Origin: Bacteroidales bacterium
Lineage (GTDB): Bacteria > Bacteroidota > Bacteroidia > Bacteroidales > WCHB1-69
Direction: 5' to 3'
Length of the DNA: 64,000 bases
NCBI GenBank assembly: GCA_024400835.1
Contig: JAKSMC010000004.1
Span: 1 to 64,000 of the forward strand
Made by a program: the position numbers and the translations under genes. This document shows, one piece after another, positions 24,914-32,825 of the stretch. The notes beneath the pieces were generated by a model that did not search any database, was not told where the DNA came from, and was given only the letters and a program-made list of their open reading frames with translations. Within the stretch, counting starts at the first letter, position 1; each line of letters begins with the position of its first letter.

Positions 24914-26200
24914 ATGCGATACAAACCACTACCATCTAAGTTTTATGCCCGGAACCGCAAGAATGTGGTGGGCGAAATGGCCAAGAAATCCATTGCCGTA
25001 TTAGTCTCACATGACGAATATCCGCGTTGCGGCGACACTACGCAGCCCTTCCGTCAGAATTCCGACCTGCTCTATCTCTGCGGTATCGACCAGGAAGACA
25101 CCTATCTGACGCTTGCTCCTTGGCACCCCAATCCGGCATATCGGGAAATCCTTTTCATCAAGAATCCTTCTCCTGAAAAGATTGTATGGTTCGGACATCG
25201 CTTGAGCAAGGAACAGGCTTCACAGCTTTCTGGCATCAAGACGGTGATGTTTGCAGAAGAATTTGAGGGCGTGCTCAATGACCTGATGATGCACGCCGAG
25301 CACGTCTATCTGCACATCCCGGAGGACCCGCGTATCAAACCGGACTATCCGACGCACGAGGTCCGCTTTGCCAAACAGCTGAAAAGCGACTATCCGCTGC
25401 ACGACTTCTGCCGCCTGGCTCCGATTCTTTATCCGCTGCGCTCGGTGAAGTCCAAAGAGGAACTGGCTGCTCTCAAGTATGCCTGCGATATTACCCGTCG
25501 CGCATTCGAACGCGCTCTGACTGCCATCAAACCAGGCAAATATGAGTATGAAATAGAGGCTGAAATGACCTACGAAATGATTCGTAACGGCGCTACTACG
25601 CACTCTTTCGCTCCGATTATCGCAGCCGGACCAGATACCTGCATCCTTCACTATATAAAGAATGACAAAGTGATGAAGGACGGTGACTTACTGCTGATGG
25701 ACTTCGGTGCGGAGTATGCCAATTATGCTGGTGACTGCTCACGTACTGTTCCGGTGAATGGCAAATTCACACCGAGACAGAAACAGGTGTATGAGGCTGT
25801 GCTTTCCATTTATAAGGAAACGATTCCGAGATTCAAACCCGGTATGACCATTCATAAAATCAATGACTTTGTCTTCAAAAGAATGGATGAAGAATTGATA
25901 AAGCTTGGTTTATATACGCGTGAAGATGTTGAAAAACAGGACCCTGCACATCCTTTGTTCAAGAAGTACTATATGCACAACACCAGCCATTTCATCGGAT
26001 TGGACGTGCATGATGTAGGACAACGCGACTGGGTTTTCCAAACGGGCAATGTGCTGAGTTGCGAGCCTGGCATCTATATCGCCGAAGAAGGCATCGGTGT
26101 CCGCATCGAGACTGATGTCGTCGTCGGTGACAAACCTCTCGACCTCATGGCCGGCACTCCAGTCGAAGTCGAAGAAATTGAATCCCTGATGCAGAAATAA
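24914..26200 (+). CDS. pepP: Aminopeptidase P family protein (M24B)
   Basis: Predicted to remove N-terminal residues preceding proline. The 428-residue product has an aminopeptidase P N-terminal domain (residues ~1-150, FRQNSDLLYLCGIDQ) and a pita-bread M24 domain. Metal ligands are visible as MDFGAEYANYAGDCSRT (two Asp), HFIGLDVHDVG (His), CEPGIYI (Glu) and RIETDVVV (Glu). All five are present. Bacteroidales commonly carry this cytosolic form. The gene symbol is by family resemblance. Confidence 0.85.
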   Translation: MRYKPLPSKFYARNRKNVVGEMAKKSIAVLVSHDEYPRCGDTTQPFRQNSDLLYLCGIDQEDTYLTLAPWHPNPAYREILFIKNPSPEKIVWFGHRLSKEQASQLSGIKTVMFAEEFEGVLNDLMMHAEHVYLHIPEDPRIKPDYPTHEVRFAKQLKSDYPLHDFCRLAPILYPLRSVKSKEELAALKYACDITRRAFERALTAIKPGKYEYEIEAEMTYEMIRNGATTHSFAPIIAAGPDTCILHYIKNDKVMKDGDLLLMDFGAEYANYAGDCSRTVPVNGKFTPRQKQVYEAVLSIYKETIPRFKPGMTIHKINDFVFKRMDEELIKLGLYTREDVEKQDPAHPLFKKYYMHNTSHFIGLDVHDVGQRDWVFQTGNVLSCEPGIYIAEEGIGVRIETDVVVGDKPLDLMAGTPVEVEEIESLMQK

Positions 26201-26261
26201 TTCTACCTATCTGATAATCAGATTGCCGCCTTATTTTTACAAAAATCGCTCACATCTCCAT

Positions 26262-26285
26262 TTCATCTCTTCATCCCTTCATCCC
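26262..26285 (+). repeat. Octad repeat TTCATCYC before the 26287 gene
   Basis: Three 8-base units (TTCATCTC, TTCATCCC, TTCATCCC) end one base before the ATG of the P-loop NTPase gene, with a looser CACATCTC unit before them. It occupies the position of the ribosome binding region. Confidence 0.5.
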
Positions 26286-26286
26286 C

Positions 26287-27294
26287 ATGTCTCTCCTCAC
26301 CCAAATATCCTCCCTTCGTAGTCTCTCCATCGTCGGTATGGCCAAAAATACGGGCAAGACGGTGTGCTTGAACTATGTTCTGGAACAGCTGCGACAAACG
26401 GATAGGGTAGTGGCGGTTACTTCCATTGGCTTGGATGGTGAAAAGACGGATCAGGTGACGCAGACGGAAAAACCTGAAATAGAGTTGACTGAAGGCATGT
26501 ACTTCGTTACATCGGAGTACCACTATCGTCAGCGGCAACTGCTGTCCGAAATTTGCCAGGTTTCTGACGAATATACTTCATTAGGTCGTTTGGTGACGGC
26601 TCGAGTGTTGCAGAAGGGCAAGGTTATCCTGACGGGTCCTGCTTCTACAGCGCGTGTTCGTGCGCTTATCGAGCAGATGGACGACTTGGGCGTTGACCTC
26701 ACTATCGTGGATGGCGCACTCTCCAGAAAAAGTCCGGCGTCGCCTGCTATTACGGAGGGCCTTATTCTGACGACGGGCGCGGCTATCGCTCCCGATATGG
26801 CGTCGGTCGTGGCCAAAACGAAGTTCGTTTACAAGCTGACCCAACTTCCAGTATTCGAATCTGCACTTCATGACGAGCTGCTCTTTGCCGAGCCTGGAAT
26901 CTGTGCCATTGAACAGGACATCCTTTATCGTCTGCCGATTGCTTCGCCACTGCTTTTTACCAAGTGCAAAGACAAGCTGTTCAGCCATGGAAACACGCTG
27001 TTTGTGAGTGGTATTGTAACGGACAATATGCTGGACTACTTACGCATTCAGCCGAATGTTAAGGATGTATGTCTGGTGGTTAAGGATTTTACGAAAATAT
27101 TTGTTACCCCCATGTCGTTGGCCGGTTTCTTGCAAAAAGGAGGAAGGCTTATGGTCTTGCAACGTCCCAACCTGTTGGCAATCTGCATCAACCCTGTCTC
27201 TCCGATGGGCTATACAATGGATTCGGACGCGCTGTGCCGAGCACTTCAGTCGGAGATAGAAGTGCCAGTGTATGATGTGATGAAAGTTGAATGA
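26287..27294 (+). CDS. P-loop NTPase resembling KamB
   Basis: The 335-residue product starts SLRSLSIVGMAKNTGKTVCLNYVL with a Walker A (GMAKNTGKT, 17-25). It also has TGPASTARVRALIE, a Walker B-like LTIVDGALSRKSPASP (about 137-152) and TGAAIAPDMASVV. This pattern recalls KamB, a predicted NTPase linked to reactivation of lysine 5,6-aminomutase in lysine fermenters, but no lysine-fermentation genes are in the window. The family assignment is from memory and tentative; a GTP/ATP-dependent accessory role is the safe reading. Confidence 0.45.
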   Translation: MSLLTQISSLRSLSIVGMAKNTGKTVCLNYVLEQLRQTDRVVAVTSIGLDGEKTDQVTQTEKPEIELTEGMYFVTSEYHYRQRQLLSEICQVSDEYTSLGRLVTARVLQKGKVILTGPASTARVRALIEQMDDLGVDLTIVDGALSRKSPASPAITEGLILTTGAAIAPDMASVVAKTKFVYKLTQLPVFESALHDELLFAEPGICAIEQDILYRLPIASPLLFTKCKDKLFSHGNTLFVSGIVTDNMLDYLRIQPNVKDVCLVVKDFTKIFVTPMSLAGFLQKGGRLMVLQRPNLLAICINPVSPMGYTMDSDALCRALQSEIEVPVYDVMKVE

Positions 27295-27311
27295 GTTCTG
27301 CCCAGTGACTT

Positions 27312-27776
27312 TTAGTAGGAGTATAGAGAACGGTTGTTCATGTGGATTCTCCAGTGATTGCCGTCCGCATCGTCGTAGTCGTAAATCAATTCTCGTTTGG
27401 TAAGTTTGTAGATATCAGCAGTATATTCGTATCTACGTCCCATGAAGTTGACTCTGGAAATTTCCAGTTTGGTGTTGTCGTCATTGAAATACCAGAAACC
27501 GTTGATGGAATATCGGATTTGTCCGTTCACATAGTTCATGACCTCTAATGGATGGTCGGCATAGAAATTGTAGAATGCGCCGGGCTGGTTGGCGTAATAA
27601 TCTGTGGTGTCGATTTCCACGCCGTTCAAGTAGGTGTGGGTGATTTGCCATGGGCCGACGATTCTGTATTCTGGTCCGTTGATGTTGCCGCCGGTGGCGC
27701 CGCCTCCCGGATAACAGGAAACAGACAAAATGGCGCAAAGGCTGATGAGGGCGATGATGGGGACGATGCGTTTCAT
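27312..27776 (-). CDS. Lipocalin-like lipoprotein
   Basis: The 154-residue product has a lipoprotein signal (IALISLCAILSVSCY, Cys near 21). The mature part runs IVGPWQITHTYLNGVEI ... YFNDDNTKLEISRV ... YTADIYKLTKRELIYDY, a W-x-I beta-strand pattern typical of Bacteroidales lipocalin-like lipoproteins. The final codons converge on the 3' end of the P-loop NTPase gene, 17 bases away. Ligand unknown. Confidence 0.6.
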   Translation of the reverse strand: MKRIVPIIALISLCAILSVSCYPGGGATGGNINGPEYRIVGPWQITHTYLNGVEIDTTDYYANQPGAFYNFYADHPLEVMNYVNGQIRYSINGFWYFNDDNTKLEISRVNFMGRRYEYTADIYKLTKRELIYDYDDADGNHWRIHMNNRSLYSY

Positions 27777-27805
27777 AAAGTTTCAGGAGGAGTCTGTGGT
27801 TGGAG

Positions 27806-27875
27806 GTTTAAAGTTTAAGGTTTAAAGTTTAAATGGCTAACGGCTAAAAGTAGTAAAAGTCAACGGTCAAAGTCT
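27806..27875. repeat. Ten-unit heptad array downstream of the sirtuin gene
   Basis: Strict 7-base steps: GTTTAAA, GTTTAAG, GTTTAAA, GTTTAAA, TGGCTAA, CGGCTAA, AAGTAGT, AAAAGTC, AACGGTC, AAAGTCT. It fills the gap between two leftward genes and covers the last codons of the sirtuin gene. Confidence 0.7.
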
Positions 27876-28553
27876 AATTCCCAGTTCGTCGAACAGCTTT
27901 CGCATACCCGAGGTGGCCACGTCTTTGATGAAATGGACGTTTGGGCGGCTGGCTTGCACGTCTTTGGGGTCAATGAAGTAGATGGGCGTGTTGGCGGGGG
28001 CGTACATGATCAGTCCGGCAGCGGGATAGACGTTCAGTGAGGTGCCGATGATGACCATGATGTCGGCCTGTTCTACGGCGGCGATGGCCTCGTCCATCAT
28101 GGGCACGGCCTCGCCGAACCAAACGATGAAGGGACGCATGCGCGCGCCGTCGGGGGTGCGCTCGTCATAGCCGATGGCACGGTAGCCGATGTCTTGCACG
28201 TGCCGTTTGCCGTTCTCACTGCATGCCTTGGTGGCTTCACCGTGCAAGTGGATGATTTTCGTCGAACCGCCTCGCTCGTGCAGGTCGTCAATGTTCTGTG
28301 TGACCACGGTGACATCATAAAAATCTTCTAACTTGGCCACCAACTTGTGTGCGTCGTTCGGGCCGGTTTTGGCCAACTCTGCGCGGCGGGCGTTGTAGAA
28401 ATCCGTCATGAGGTCTGGATTGCGGTACCATGCATCGATGGTTGCCACGTCTTCCACGTTATAGTTTTCCCAGAGACCGTCGCTGTCTCTAAATGTCTTG
28501 ATGCCGCTTTCTGCGCTGATGCCAGCGCCGGTGAGAACTACTAATTTCTGCAT
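27867..28553 (-). CDS. cobB: NAD-dependent protein deacylase (sirtuin)
   Basis: The 228-residue product has Rossmann motif GAGISAESGIKTFRD, TQNIDDLHE and catalytic His in IHLHGE, then IGTSLNVYPAAG near the C-terminus. FYNAR (about 52-56) supplies the Tyr-x-x-Arg pair of class III sirtuins that act on succinyl/malonyl-lysine. The four Cys that bind structural zinc in most sirtuins are absent (a single Cys in KACSENG), so this is the zinc-less subtype. The last codons lie within the heptad array. Confidence 0.88.
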   Translation of the reverse strand: MQKLVVLTGAGISAESGIKTFRDSDGLWENYNVEDVATIDAWYRNPDLMTDFYNARRAELAKTGPNDAHKLVAKLEDFYDVTVVTQNIDDLHERGGSTKIIHLHGEATKACSENGKRHVQDIGYRAIGYDERTPDGARMRPFIVWFGEAVPMMDEAIAAVEQADIMVIIGTSLNVYPAAGLIMYAPANTPIYFIDPKDVQASRPNVHFIKDVATSGMRKLFDELGIRL

Positions 28554-28569
28554 GATTGGGGCGTTAGGA

Positions 28570-28625
28570 GTTTAAAGTTTAATGTTTAATGTTTAAGGTT
28601 TAAAGTTTAAAGTGTGAAGTGAGAA
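28570..28625. repeat. Eight-unit heptad array between pfkA and cobB
   Basis: GTTTAAA, GTTTAAT, GTTTAAT, GTTTAAG, GTTTAAA, GTTTAAA, GTGTGAA, GTGAGAA in register. It ends 8 bases from the pfkA stop and begins 16 bases from the cobB start. Confidence 0.75.
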
Positions 28626-28633
28626 ATGGATGG

Positions 28634-29740
28634 CTATTCATCTCCGAAGCACATGCCGACGCTCTTGGCGGCGTGTACGAGAAAGTCTTTGTCCGGTTGT
28701 ACGAGATGCGGTTGTTTGAGTGCTTCTTCGATAGGGACGTATGAGATGTCAGGGTGGTGGTAGACCACGAGGTTGCCGTATTTTTGTTCTTTGACGAGTT
28801 CGAAAGCTTTGACGCCGAACTGTGTGGCGAGGATTCTATCGTAGGCCACGGGGGTGCCGCCGCGCTGCAGGTGTCCGAGCACGGTGACGCGCACGTCGTG
28901 TTCGATGCCGAGGTCGAGGAGCTCCTGACGGAGCACGTCGCCGACACCGCCGAGTTTGATGTGGCGATCGCCTACGGCTGTAGGCGCGCTGCCGGTGACT
29001 TTGCCGTCAGCCTTTTTGGCGCCTTCGGCGATGACGATGTTGCAGAAACCCAAGCCGTTCTTGTAGCGGGTTTCAATCTTTTTGGCAATGACCTTGGGAT
29101 CGTATGGGATTTCGGGAATGATGCAGACTTCGGCGCCGCCTGCGATAGCGGTGTGCAGGGCAATCCAGCCTGCGTCACGGCCCATTACTTCCATGATGAA
29201 CACGCGGCTGTGGCTGTCAGCCGTGGTCACCAGTTTGTCGAAAGCCTCAGTTGCGATTTGCACGGCTGTCTGGAAACCGAACGTGAAATCCGTGGATGAG
29301 AGGTCGTTGTCGATGGTCTTGGGCACGCCGACCACATTGATGCCGAGGTCCATAAGCTGTTTGGAAATGGCCTGCGAGCCGTCGCCGCCGATGTTGATGA
29401 TGGCGTCGAACCCCATTTCGTCCAGACGTTTCTTCATCAGTTGGGAACGGTCTTGGATGTCCCAGGAGCCGTCAGCTTTTTTCACGGGGAAGTGGAATGG
29501 ACCGCCTTTGTTGGTGGTTTTGATGATGGTGCCGCCTTTGACATGCAGGCCGGAGACCATTTGGTCGGTGAGTTCCACAATCTCGATTTCGTCTTTCAGA
29601 ATGCCGTTGAAAGATTCAATACATCCGTAAATCTTCCATTCTTCTTCCTCTTGGTGAGCGCGTTTGACGATGCCGCGGATTACCGCGTTGAGTCCCGGGC
29701 AGTCGCCGCCGCCAGTCGCAATAAGTATTTTATGTGCCAT
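28634..29740 (-). CDS. pfkA: 6-phosphofructokinase
   Basis: Phosphorylates fructose 6-phosphate in glycolysis. The start at 29740 (MAHKILIATGGGDCPGLN) replaces a longer frame opening at 29767, which reads into the promoter. The 368-residue product has GGDGS (phosphoryl-donor site), PKTIDND and the MGRDAGWIAL fructose-phosphate motif. Gly in GGDGS points to ATP, while Lys in PKTIDND is the residue seen in PPi enzymes. This combination is known from group III ATP-PFKs, so ATP is the likely donor but PPi use cannot be excluded. Confidence 0.9.
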   Translation of the reverse strand: MAHKILIATGGGDCPGLNAVIRGIVKRAHQEEEEWKIYGCIESFNGILKDEIEIVELTDQMVSGLHVKGGTIIKTTNKGGPFHFPVKKADGSWDIQDRSQLMKKRLDEMGFDAIINIGGDGSQAISKQLMDLGINVVGVPKTIDNDLSSTDFTFGFQTAVQIATEAFDKLVTTADSHSRVFIMEVMGRDAGWIALHTAIAGGAEVCIIPEIPYDPKVIAKKIETRYKNGLGFCNIVIAEGAKKADGKVTGSAPTAVGDRHIKLGGVGDVLRQELLDLGIEHDVRVTVLGHLQRGGTPVAYDRILATQFGVKAFELVKEQKYGNLVVYHHPDISYVPIEEALKQPHLVQPDKDFLVHAAKSVGMCFGDE

Positions 29741-29764
29741 GTCGTCTTTGTTTTTTAGAGGGCG

Positions 29765-29772
29765 CAAAGATA
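29765..29772 (-). promoter_or_regulatory. -7 box of pfkA
   Basis: Minus strand TATCTTTG, 24 bases upstream of the ATG at 29740. This position rules out the longer reading frame as the start. Confidence 0.6.
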
Positions 29773-29863
29773 CAAAAAATGAAGATTGCAGCGCGTCTTT
29801 TTGCGGTGAAATGTGGGGAGAAACTGCTTATATAATATAGTTGTATTTTTTTGGTTTTTGGGG

Positions 29864-29894
29864 TTGTGATGTAAAGACAAATTTTGTATTTTTG
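29864..29894 (+). promoter_or_regulatory. Promoter of rplY
   Basis: TTG at 29864-29866, a 20-base spacer and TATTTTTG at 29887-29894. This is a textbook Bacteroidota -33/-7 pair, 49 bases upstream of the rplY ATG. Confidence 0.7.
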
Positions 29895-29943
29895 CCGCCT
29901 CAAAAAATCAACCTTATTTATTAACTAAAATTCAAAAAAAAGA

Positions 29944-30537
29944 ATGAAATCAGTATCTATTAGCGGTTCTCTTCGCGAGAACGTAGGGAAAAAAGATGCA
30001 AAGGCTCAACGTGGTCAAGGCATGATTCCGTGTGTTATTTACGGCGGTAAAGAACAAAAACTCTTCGTTGTTGAAGAAAGACAATTCCAAAAATTGCTCT
30101 ACACTCCGGAAGTGCAATATGTTGAACTTAATATTGATGGTGCTGCTTACACAGCAATCGTACAAGATTCCCAATACCATCCTATTACCGACAAACTGCT
30201 TCACGTCGACTTCCTCGAAGTAGTAGACGGCAAGCCCATCACTATCGAAATCCCGTTCAAACTCACCGGTACTTCTCCTGGCGTCTTGAAGGGCGGTTTC
30301 CTCAAGAAAAGAGTTAGAAAACTCAAAGTTCGCGGTCTGCTCGCAAACGTTCCCGAATGCATTACCGCTGACATCTCCAATATGGAATTGAACGATGTTA
30401 TCAAAGTTTCCGACATCCAAGTCGAAAACCTCACCATCGTTGACAATGCTAACAAGGTCCTCGCAGCAGTTCTCCCGACTCGTAACGTCGTCGCTGAAGA
30501 AGCATCTGATGAGGCTGCTGAAGGCGCTGAAGCATAA
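29944..30537 (+). CDS. rplY: 50S ribosomal protein L25/general stress protein Ctc
   Basis: Binds 5S rRNA. The 197-residue product is the long CTC/TL5 form: an L25 domain (about 1-90, RGQGMIPCVIYGG, DSQYHPITDKLLHVDF) followed by the TL5 C-terminal beta domain (about 95-180) and an acidic Ala/Glu-rich tail. The start MKSVSISGS follows a typical A-rich leader. It lies 35 bases before the PpiD-like gene and is probably cotranscribed with it. Confidence 0.92.
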   Translation: MKSVSISGSLRENVGKKDAKAQRGQGMIPCVIYGGKEQKLFVVEERQFQKLLYTPEVQYVELNIDGAAYTAIVQDSQYHPITDKLLHVDFLEVVDGKPITIEIPFKLTGTSPGVLKGGFLKKRVRKLKVRGLLANVPECITADISNMELNDVIKVSDIQVENLTIVDNANKVLAAVLPTRNVVAEEASDEAAEGAEA

Positions 30538-30572
30538 TCCATCGTTTTGTAAATCTATAAACATAATAAATT

Positions 30573-32738
30573 ATGGCAGCAATTGGCTCAATTCGTAAAC
30601 ACGGTGTCGCCCTGATGATTATCATCGGCCTCGCTCTGCTTGCGTTCATTTTGGGTGACCTTTCCCAGGTTACGCGTACTTTCTCCAACAAAAACACCAT
30701 GGCTCGTATCGATGGTAAAAGAATGGACAAAGTATACAGTGAACAATACGAACAGAACACCGCGTTGATGAGACTTATTCAGAATAAGTCCTCATTCGAT
30801 GAAAATGAAACCTACCAGATTCACGAAATGACCTGGAGACAGATGCTTCAGGATCAGGTGATCGACAAGCAACTCGCCAAACTCGGCCTCTCTTTCAACG
30901 ACCAAATGGTTGAAGATTTCAAGGCTGACATGGTTGCATCCCTCAGCACTCAGAATCCTAACCAATTCCTCATGCAGTTCGCTCAGGCTCTGGCTCAACA
31001 GTACGGTCCTGAAAACGCAATGGCTATCATCTCCAATATCGATGAATATGCCAACAACGAACAAGCTAAGGAACTCTACGGCGCTTATCAGGCTATCGTG
31101 AGATTCGCTCTCTCCGCTGAAAAGTCCAACCGCTACTTCTCTTTGGCTCAGAATTCTGTTTACTTCTCCGATCCTTTAGCTAAGAAACTCGCTGGCGACA
31201 ACAAACTCGCCATGGTCTCTTTGATGGCTATCAACCCTCAGGCTCCTGCTTTCAACAACGTCGTTGCTGAAGTGAGCGACAAGGAGGTCAAAGATTTCTA
31301 CAAAACACATAAAGACGACCTCTTCCATGTGTATGAAAGAAACTGCGATCTCGACGTGGCTGTGTTCCCCATCAACCCGACAGCTTCCGACCTCAAGGCT
31401 ATCGAAGACAGCGTACGTGCTGACTTCCAGAAATTCACAGAATCCGACCTCCTTGCTTATAGCACTGAAAAAGGTAACGGCTCCGTGGATAGCACATTCT
31501 ACAAAGCTGAAGATATCCAACTCGACGTCCTTGACAGTCTGATCTTCAAGGTTCCTGTTGGCAGCTATATCGAACCGTTCGCTTACGAGAACACAAAATG
31601 GTATTTCGGTAAAGTTTACGGCGGCGCCGCTCGTCCTGACTCTGTTCAAGTCGCTACTGTGGAACTCCCGTTCAAAACTTCTCAGAACACCAGCGCTACT
31701 CGCACAAAGAAAGAAGCAAGACTTCTCGCTGACAGCCTCAAGAACGTAATCGCTAGCAACCAGGCTTCTATCTATGCTCTTCAGAGTACGTATATGCCTA
31801 ACCGCGATAAGAACGCTGACACTACTTTCTGGATCCCTGAACGTGGTACTATTCCTACACTGTACAATGAACTTATCGCTACTCCTGATGGCGGCGTTTA
31901 CGTTTACAAAGCTCCGAACGGTTACATCGTATTCCAAGTAGTTTCCCGTACAGCTGCTATCGACAAGAGACAATTCGTTTTGTATGATTACAACATCGAA
32001 GCTTCTGATGCTACAGTAAACAAAATCAAATCTCAGGCTAACCAGTTCGCTGCTTCCATTTCTTCTGCTGATGAATTGGTGAGCACAGCTGCTAAGAAGG
32101 GTATCCAAACTGTAAGGGGTACTAACGTGCTCTCTATGGCTTCTACTATCCAACAACTCCCGAACTGCCGCGACATCGTCAGCTGGGCATTCTCCGATGA
32201 CGTTGAGGAAGACGCTATTTCCGACGTTATTAATGTCGAAAGAATGTATTTCGCAGTTGCTTCCCTGAGAAACATGCGCGAAATCGGATCCCAGAAGTTC
32301 AAAGATGTTAAGAAAGACGTTAAAGACCTTCTCGTTGCTGAAAAGAAAACACAAATGGTTGCTGAACAAGTCAACAGTGCTCTCTCTTCTTCCAACATGC
32401 AGGCTGTTGCTCAACAATACAACACCCAGGTTATGGATAGCGTGTTCTTGAGCTTCACGGGTGATGCTTACCAAAACCGCAACATCGGTGGCAAGGCTAT
32501 CGGACAAATCTTCGCTCTGCCTACCAACAAGCCGACTGCAGTTAATGATAAGAATATGGTATTCGTCGTTAACGTAGCTGAAATGAACAGCAATCCCGCT
32601 TCCAAGGGCTATATGATGGAAAAGAACATCCTTCGTAACGAAGTCCTCGGTCGCGAACGTAACGAAATGACGCTTGTCAACTATCTCATCACAAAGGCAA
32701 ACGTTCTTGATAACCGTACAAGATTCTATCAGAAATAA
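30573..32738 (+). CDS. PpiD/SurA-like membrane-anchored peptidyl-prolyl isomerase
   Basis: The 721-residue product has an N-terminal membrane anchor (about 11-29, GVALMIIIGLALLAFILGD), a SurA-type N-terminal helical domain (IDGKRMDKVYSEQYEQN, then WRQMLQDQVIDKQLAKLG) and, in the middle, a parvulin-like region (about 230-480, SDKEVKDFYKTHKDDLF, then PDGGVYVYKAPNGYIVFQV). This is the standard layout of Bacteroidota PpiD-like periplasmic foldases that escort outer membrane proteins. A strong terminator follows. Confidence 0.8.
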   Translation: MAAIGSIRKHGVALMIIIGLALLAFILGDLSQVTRTFSNKNTMARIDGKRMDKVYSEQYEQNTALMRLIQNKSSFDENETYQIHEMTWRQMLQDQVIDKQLAKLGLSFNDQMVEDFKADMVASLSTQNPNQFLMQFAQALAQQYGPENAMAIISNIDEYANNEQAKELYGAYQAIVRFALSAEKSNRYFSLAQNSVYFSDPLAKKLAGDNKLAMVSLMAINPQAPAFNNVVAEVSDKEVKDFYKTHKDDLFHVYERNCDLDVAVFPINPTASDLKAIEDSVRADFQKFTESDLLAYSTEKGNGSVDSTFYKAEDIQLDVLDSLIFKVPVGSYIEPFAYENTKWYFGKVYGGAARPDSVQVATVELPFKTSQNTSATRTKKEARLLADSLKNVIASNQASIYALQSTYMPNRDKNADTTFWIPERGTIPTLYNELIATPDGGVYVYKAPNGYIVFQVVSRTAAIDKRQFVLYDYNIEASDATVNKIKSQANQFAASISSADELVSTAAKKGIQTVRGTNVLSMASTIQQLPNCRDIVSWAFSDDVEEDAISDVINVERMYFAVASLRNMREIGSQKFKDVKKDVKDLLVAEKKTQMVAEQVNSALSSSNMQAVAQQYNTQVMDSVFLSFTGDAYQNRNIGGKAIGQIFALPTNKPTAVNDKNMVFVVNVAEMNSNPASKGYMMEKNILRNEVLGRERNEMTLVNYLITKANVLDNRTRFYQK

Positions 32739-32762
32739 TTTTATCCGATAAATAAAAAAAAT

Positions 32763-32814
32763 CAGCGAGGATTAAACTTTTAAGAAGAAGTGCTATCCTC
32801 GCTGCTTTTTTTTT
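32763..32814 (+). terminator. Terminator after the PpiD-like gene
   Basis: CAGCGAGGAT (32763-32772) pairs with ATCCTCGCTG (32795-32804), followed by a nine-T run. It ends 11 bases before the TonB-receptor ATG, so part of it could sit in that gene's leader. Confidence 0.8.
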
Positions 32815-32825
32815 CAAAAAATTTT

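Noticed and set aside
27806-28625. CRISPR-like array
   Set aside because: Units are 7 bases with no spacers and no cas genes nearby. They are short-period repeats, not CRISPR.
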